Origin: Leptolyngbya sp. SIO1E4
GTDB lineage: Bacteria; Cyanobacteriota; Cyanobacteriia; Phormidesmidales; Phormidesmidaceae
Assembly: GCA_010672825.2 (NCBI GenBank)
Contig: JAAHFU020000001.1
Coordinates: forward strand, 558,001-622,000
Direction of reading: 5' to 3'
DNA length: 64,000 nucleotides
In this document: one piece after another, positions 61,894-64,000 of the stretch
Position numbering within the stretch: position 1 is the stretch's first letter
How the letters are laid out: every line of letters starts with the position of its first letter
Program-made: the position numbers and the translations under genes
The notes under the pieces: model-generated
Database searches by the model: none
Told to the model about the DNA's origin: nothing
Seen by the model: only the letters and a program-made list of their open reading frames with translations

Positions 61894-63027
61894 ATGGAAC
61901 TGATGATTGAAGATTTGATGGAGGAAGTGATTGAGCGAGGCGGCTCAGACCTCCACTTGTCAGCTGGACTTCCTCCCTACATTCGCATCAGCGGTAAGCT
62001 CACGCCGACTGAACATGAGCCGATGACTCCAGAGGCTTGCCAAAGGCTCATCTTCAGCATGTTGAACAACAGCCAGCGCAAAAATCTGGAGCAAAACTGG
62101 GAACTTGATTGTTCCTACGGAGTTAAGGGGCTGGCTCGTTTTCGGGTAAATGTTTATAAGGATCGGGGCACCTATGCCGCTTGTTTACGGGCCTTGAGTT
62201 CCAAAATTCCTAGCATGGACGTCTTAGGGCTTCCGGATATTGTCCGTGAACTGTCAGAGAAACCCCGTGGGCTCATTCTAGTCACTGGCCCAACCGGATC
62301 TGGAAAGTCAACGACTCTGGCTTCCATGATCAACGAGATTAACGGTACCCGTCCCGAGCATATCTTGACAGTGGAGGATCCGATTGAGTTTGTGTATGAG
62401 CCAATTAAGAGCTTGATCCACCAACGCCAAATTGGAGAAGACACTAAAAGTTTTGCCAATGCCTTGAGGGCTGCCTTACGGGAAGATCCAGATGTGATTC
62501 TGGTGGGTGAGATGCGTGACTTAGAAACCATCTCTCTGGCAATTTCTGCGGCTGAAACAGGTCACCTCGTATTCGGGACATTGCACACCAGTTCGGCGGC
62601 CCAAACCGTTGACCGTATGGTCGATGTGTTTCCGCCTGAACAACAAACCCAAGTTAGGGTGCAGCTATCGAACTCCCTAGTGGCTGTTTTGAGTCAAACT
62701 TTAATCCCTAAAGCGAATGCAAAGCCGGGAGAATTTGGCCGGGTTATGGCTCAAGAGATCATGGTTGTTACACCAGCAATTTCTAACTTAATTCGGGAAG
62801 GAAAAACGGCACAAATTTACGGCGCGATCCAAACAGGAGGCCGATTAGCAATGCAAACCCTGGAGAGAGCGCTGGCCGATCTTTACAAAACAGGGCAAAT
62901 CACCTTCGAATCGGCAATGTCTAAAACCTCTCGCCCGGAAGAGCTGCAGCGACTGTTGAGCGGTGGCGGTGCTGCTAATGCCAGTGGTGGAAAACAGCAG
63001 GCAGTTCCGGCGGGAAGACGGCGGTAG
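61894..63027 (+). CDS. pilT: Type IV pilus retraction ATPase PilT
   Basis: 377 residues. GGSDLHLSAGLPPYIRISGK at the N-terminus, Walker A GPTGSGKST with K138, Walker B ALREDPDVILVGEMRDLETI, GHLVFGTLHTSSAAQTVDRM, and NLIREGKTAQIYGAIQTGG, the PilT-specific C-terminal motif. It depolymerises pili; together with PilB and PilC it forms the motor platform. A Gly/Ala/Gln tail is unconserved. Between pilB and pilC in one operon. Confidence 0.97.
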   Translation: MELMIEDLMEEVIERGGSDLHLSAGLPPYIRISGKLTPTEHEPMTPEACQRLIFSMLNNSQRKNLEQNWELDCSYGVKGLARFRVNVYKDRGTYAACLRALSSKIPSMDVLGLPDIVRELSEKPRGLILVTGPTGSGKSTTLASMINEINGTRPEHILTVEDPIEFVYEPIKSLIHQRQIGEDTKSFANALRAALREDPDVILVGEMRDLETISLAISAAETGHLVFGTLHTSSAAQTVDRMVDVFPPEQQTQVRVQLSNSLVAVLSQTLIPKANAKPGEFGRVMAQEIMVVTPAISNLIREGKTAQIYGAIQTGGRLAMQTLERALADLYKTGQITFESAMSKTSRPEELQRLLSGGGAANASGGKQQAVPAGRRR

Positions 63028-63246
63028 GATAGGCCACTCGGAGTACGCTGAAAAATGCAGTACTTTTATGGCGCTTGTTGTCCTCTATTGAAAATGAGGA
63101 AACAAGATACTAACTCTGTTCTGAGCACCTTGTGCTAACGTATCACCATCTCAGAAGCTCTGTTTCATCAGAGTTGATGGGGTCGAGGTCAGGGCATTGT
63201 GCTCTGTAAAGGTCCTTGATTCCTTTTAACCACGCAAATTAAGACC

Positions 63247-64000
63247 ATGCCTACTTACGTTGCTATTGGGCGAGACAGCGCTGGACGTGAACGCAAACAG
63301 CGAATTTCAGCTACGAGTCCTGGTGAAGCCCGTACTTTGTTGAAAGACCAGGGATTGTTTATTCAAGACCTGAAAGAAGAGCGGGCATTTAACTTTGATC
63401 TCAATGAGCTGCAGCTGGCTATGACGTCGGTTTCGGTGAAAGATAAAGCTGTCTTTTCTCGGCAGTTTGCGGCTTTGGTTAATGCAGGTGTTGCTCTGGT
63501 TAGGGGATTGGGGGTGCTGTCGGAAGAGTGCCCTAACCCAAAACTGAAGCGATCGCTAGAAGAAATCAATAGTGACGTTCAACAAGGAACCAGCCTGTCG
63601 GATGCAATGAACAAGCATCCCAAATGTTTTGATAATTTGTACGTCAGTCTCGTGCAAGCAGGAGAGGTTGGGGGTGTCCTGGATGAGGTTCTGAATCGAC
63701 TGGCTAAGCTGCTAGAAGACCTCAATCGGTTGCAAAACCAGATTAAGTCAGCGATGGCTTATCCAGTAACTGTGTCAATTCTAGCGATCGTCATCTTTGT
63801 CGCAATGACGGTTTTCTTGTTGCCGACCTTTGCTGAAATTTTTGATCAGTTTGATGCGGAACTGCCCATATTCACGCAGATCATGTTGCAGATCAGTAAG
63901 TTTCTACGTCAACCCCTGAATTGGGCGTTGATGGTTGGTGCTGTTGTGGCAGCAGGGTTTGTCTACAGGCGTTATTATGCAACACCTTCAGGTCGTCGCA
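63247..64000 (+). CDS. pilC: Type IV pilus platform protein PilC, 3' end cut by window edge
   Basis: Starts at ATG 63247 and stays open to the last base of the window (251 codons). The frame reads MPTYVAIGRDSAGRERKQRI, then FSRQFAALVNAGVALVRGLG, and VSLVQAGEVGGVLDEVLNRL, the first GspF-type repeat, with TM segments (MAYPVTVSILAIVIFVAMTV and WALMVGAVVAAGFVYRRY). PilC links the PilB/PilT motors to the pilin subunits in the inner membrane. The second repeat lies outside the window. 219 bp separate it from pilT. Confidence 0.95.
   Translation, partial: MPTYVAIGRDSAGRERKQRISATSPGEARTLLKDQGLFIQDLKEERAFNFDLNELQLAMTSVSVKDKAVFSRQFAALVNAGVALVRGLGVLSEECPNPKLKRSLEEINSDVQQGTSLSDAMNKHPKCFDNLYVSLVQAGEVGGVLDEVLNRLAKLLEDLNRLQNQIKSAMAYPVTVSILAIVIFVAMTVFLLPTFAEIFDQFDAELPIFTQIMLQISKFLRQPLNWALMVGAVVAAGFVYRRYYATPSGRR

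Overview
The window looks like chromosomal DNA from a cyanobacterium, probably a filamentous Leptolyngbya-like one (the genus is inference). The octamer GCGATCGC (HIP1) recurs throughout. Several families are typically cyanobacterial: DUF928, DUF29, DUF3181, DUF4278, a Tab2/ATAB2-like protein, a TGD-like MCE lipid-transport pair, and a grpE-dnaK-dnaJ-tusA-rsgA cluster beside pilB-pilT-pilC. No phage, insertion sequence or CRISPR array was seen.

Layout. 0-4.3 kb is an accessory islet: a left-truncated DUF928 exported protein, a DUF29 protein, a NACHT NTPase with an effector-associated-type N-terminus and a membrane region built from GLI[GV] four-residue repeats, then a YgiT-type zinc-finger gene and a DUF2283 gene. 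4.3-7.0 kb holds polyamine genes: a SpeD-SpeE fusion followed by an agmatinase-type ureohydrolase. 7.3-14.3 kb carries a MATE exporter, TMEM14 and NfeD/SPFH membrane proteins, peptide deformylase and two siroheme genes. 15.1-16.7 kb is an ECF sigma / membrane protein / Spy-like module. 16.9-22.8 kb has an N-formylglutamate amidohydrolase, a truncated methyltransferase remnant, an orphan LivF ATPase, PsiE, and a two-gene unit of a solute-binding-protein/OmpA fusion plus an unrecognised 595-residue protein. 22.8-24.8 kb is a FabF paralogue divergent from a TetR regulator across a clear palindrome. 24.8-28.9 kb is a three-gene redox operon (FrnE-type DsbA, a thioredoxin-reductase-like protein with no active-site cysteines, an FAD monooxygenase) divergent from a LysR regulator.

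29-42.2 kb is mixed housekeeping and accessory DNA: queF, an RluA-type pseudouridine synthase, moaC, tRNA-Arg(ACG), an MFS exporter, GrpB, small exported proteins, a CrtI-type desaturase divergent from a MarR regulator, an M23 peptidase, a photolyase and a DUF4278 protein. 42.7-53.4 kb has a GAF hybrid histidine kinase, a YvcK-like protein, the MCE ATPase and MCE protein, an unknown membrane protein, an ArsR regulator, an orphan sugar-ABC permease, a Tab2-like protein and an S1-domain protein. 53.5-64 kb is the chaperone cluster and the type IV pilus motor genes; pilC runs off the right end.

A roughly 65-bp dispersed repeat occurs four times (two tandem copies near 4.4 kb, one at 31.4 kb, one at 44.55 kb). 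The least explained genes are the SBP-OmpA/595-residue pair, the LysR-linked redox operon and the repeat-bearing NACHT protein. All functions are read from sequence motifs and family knowledge; no database search was run.
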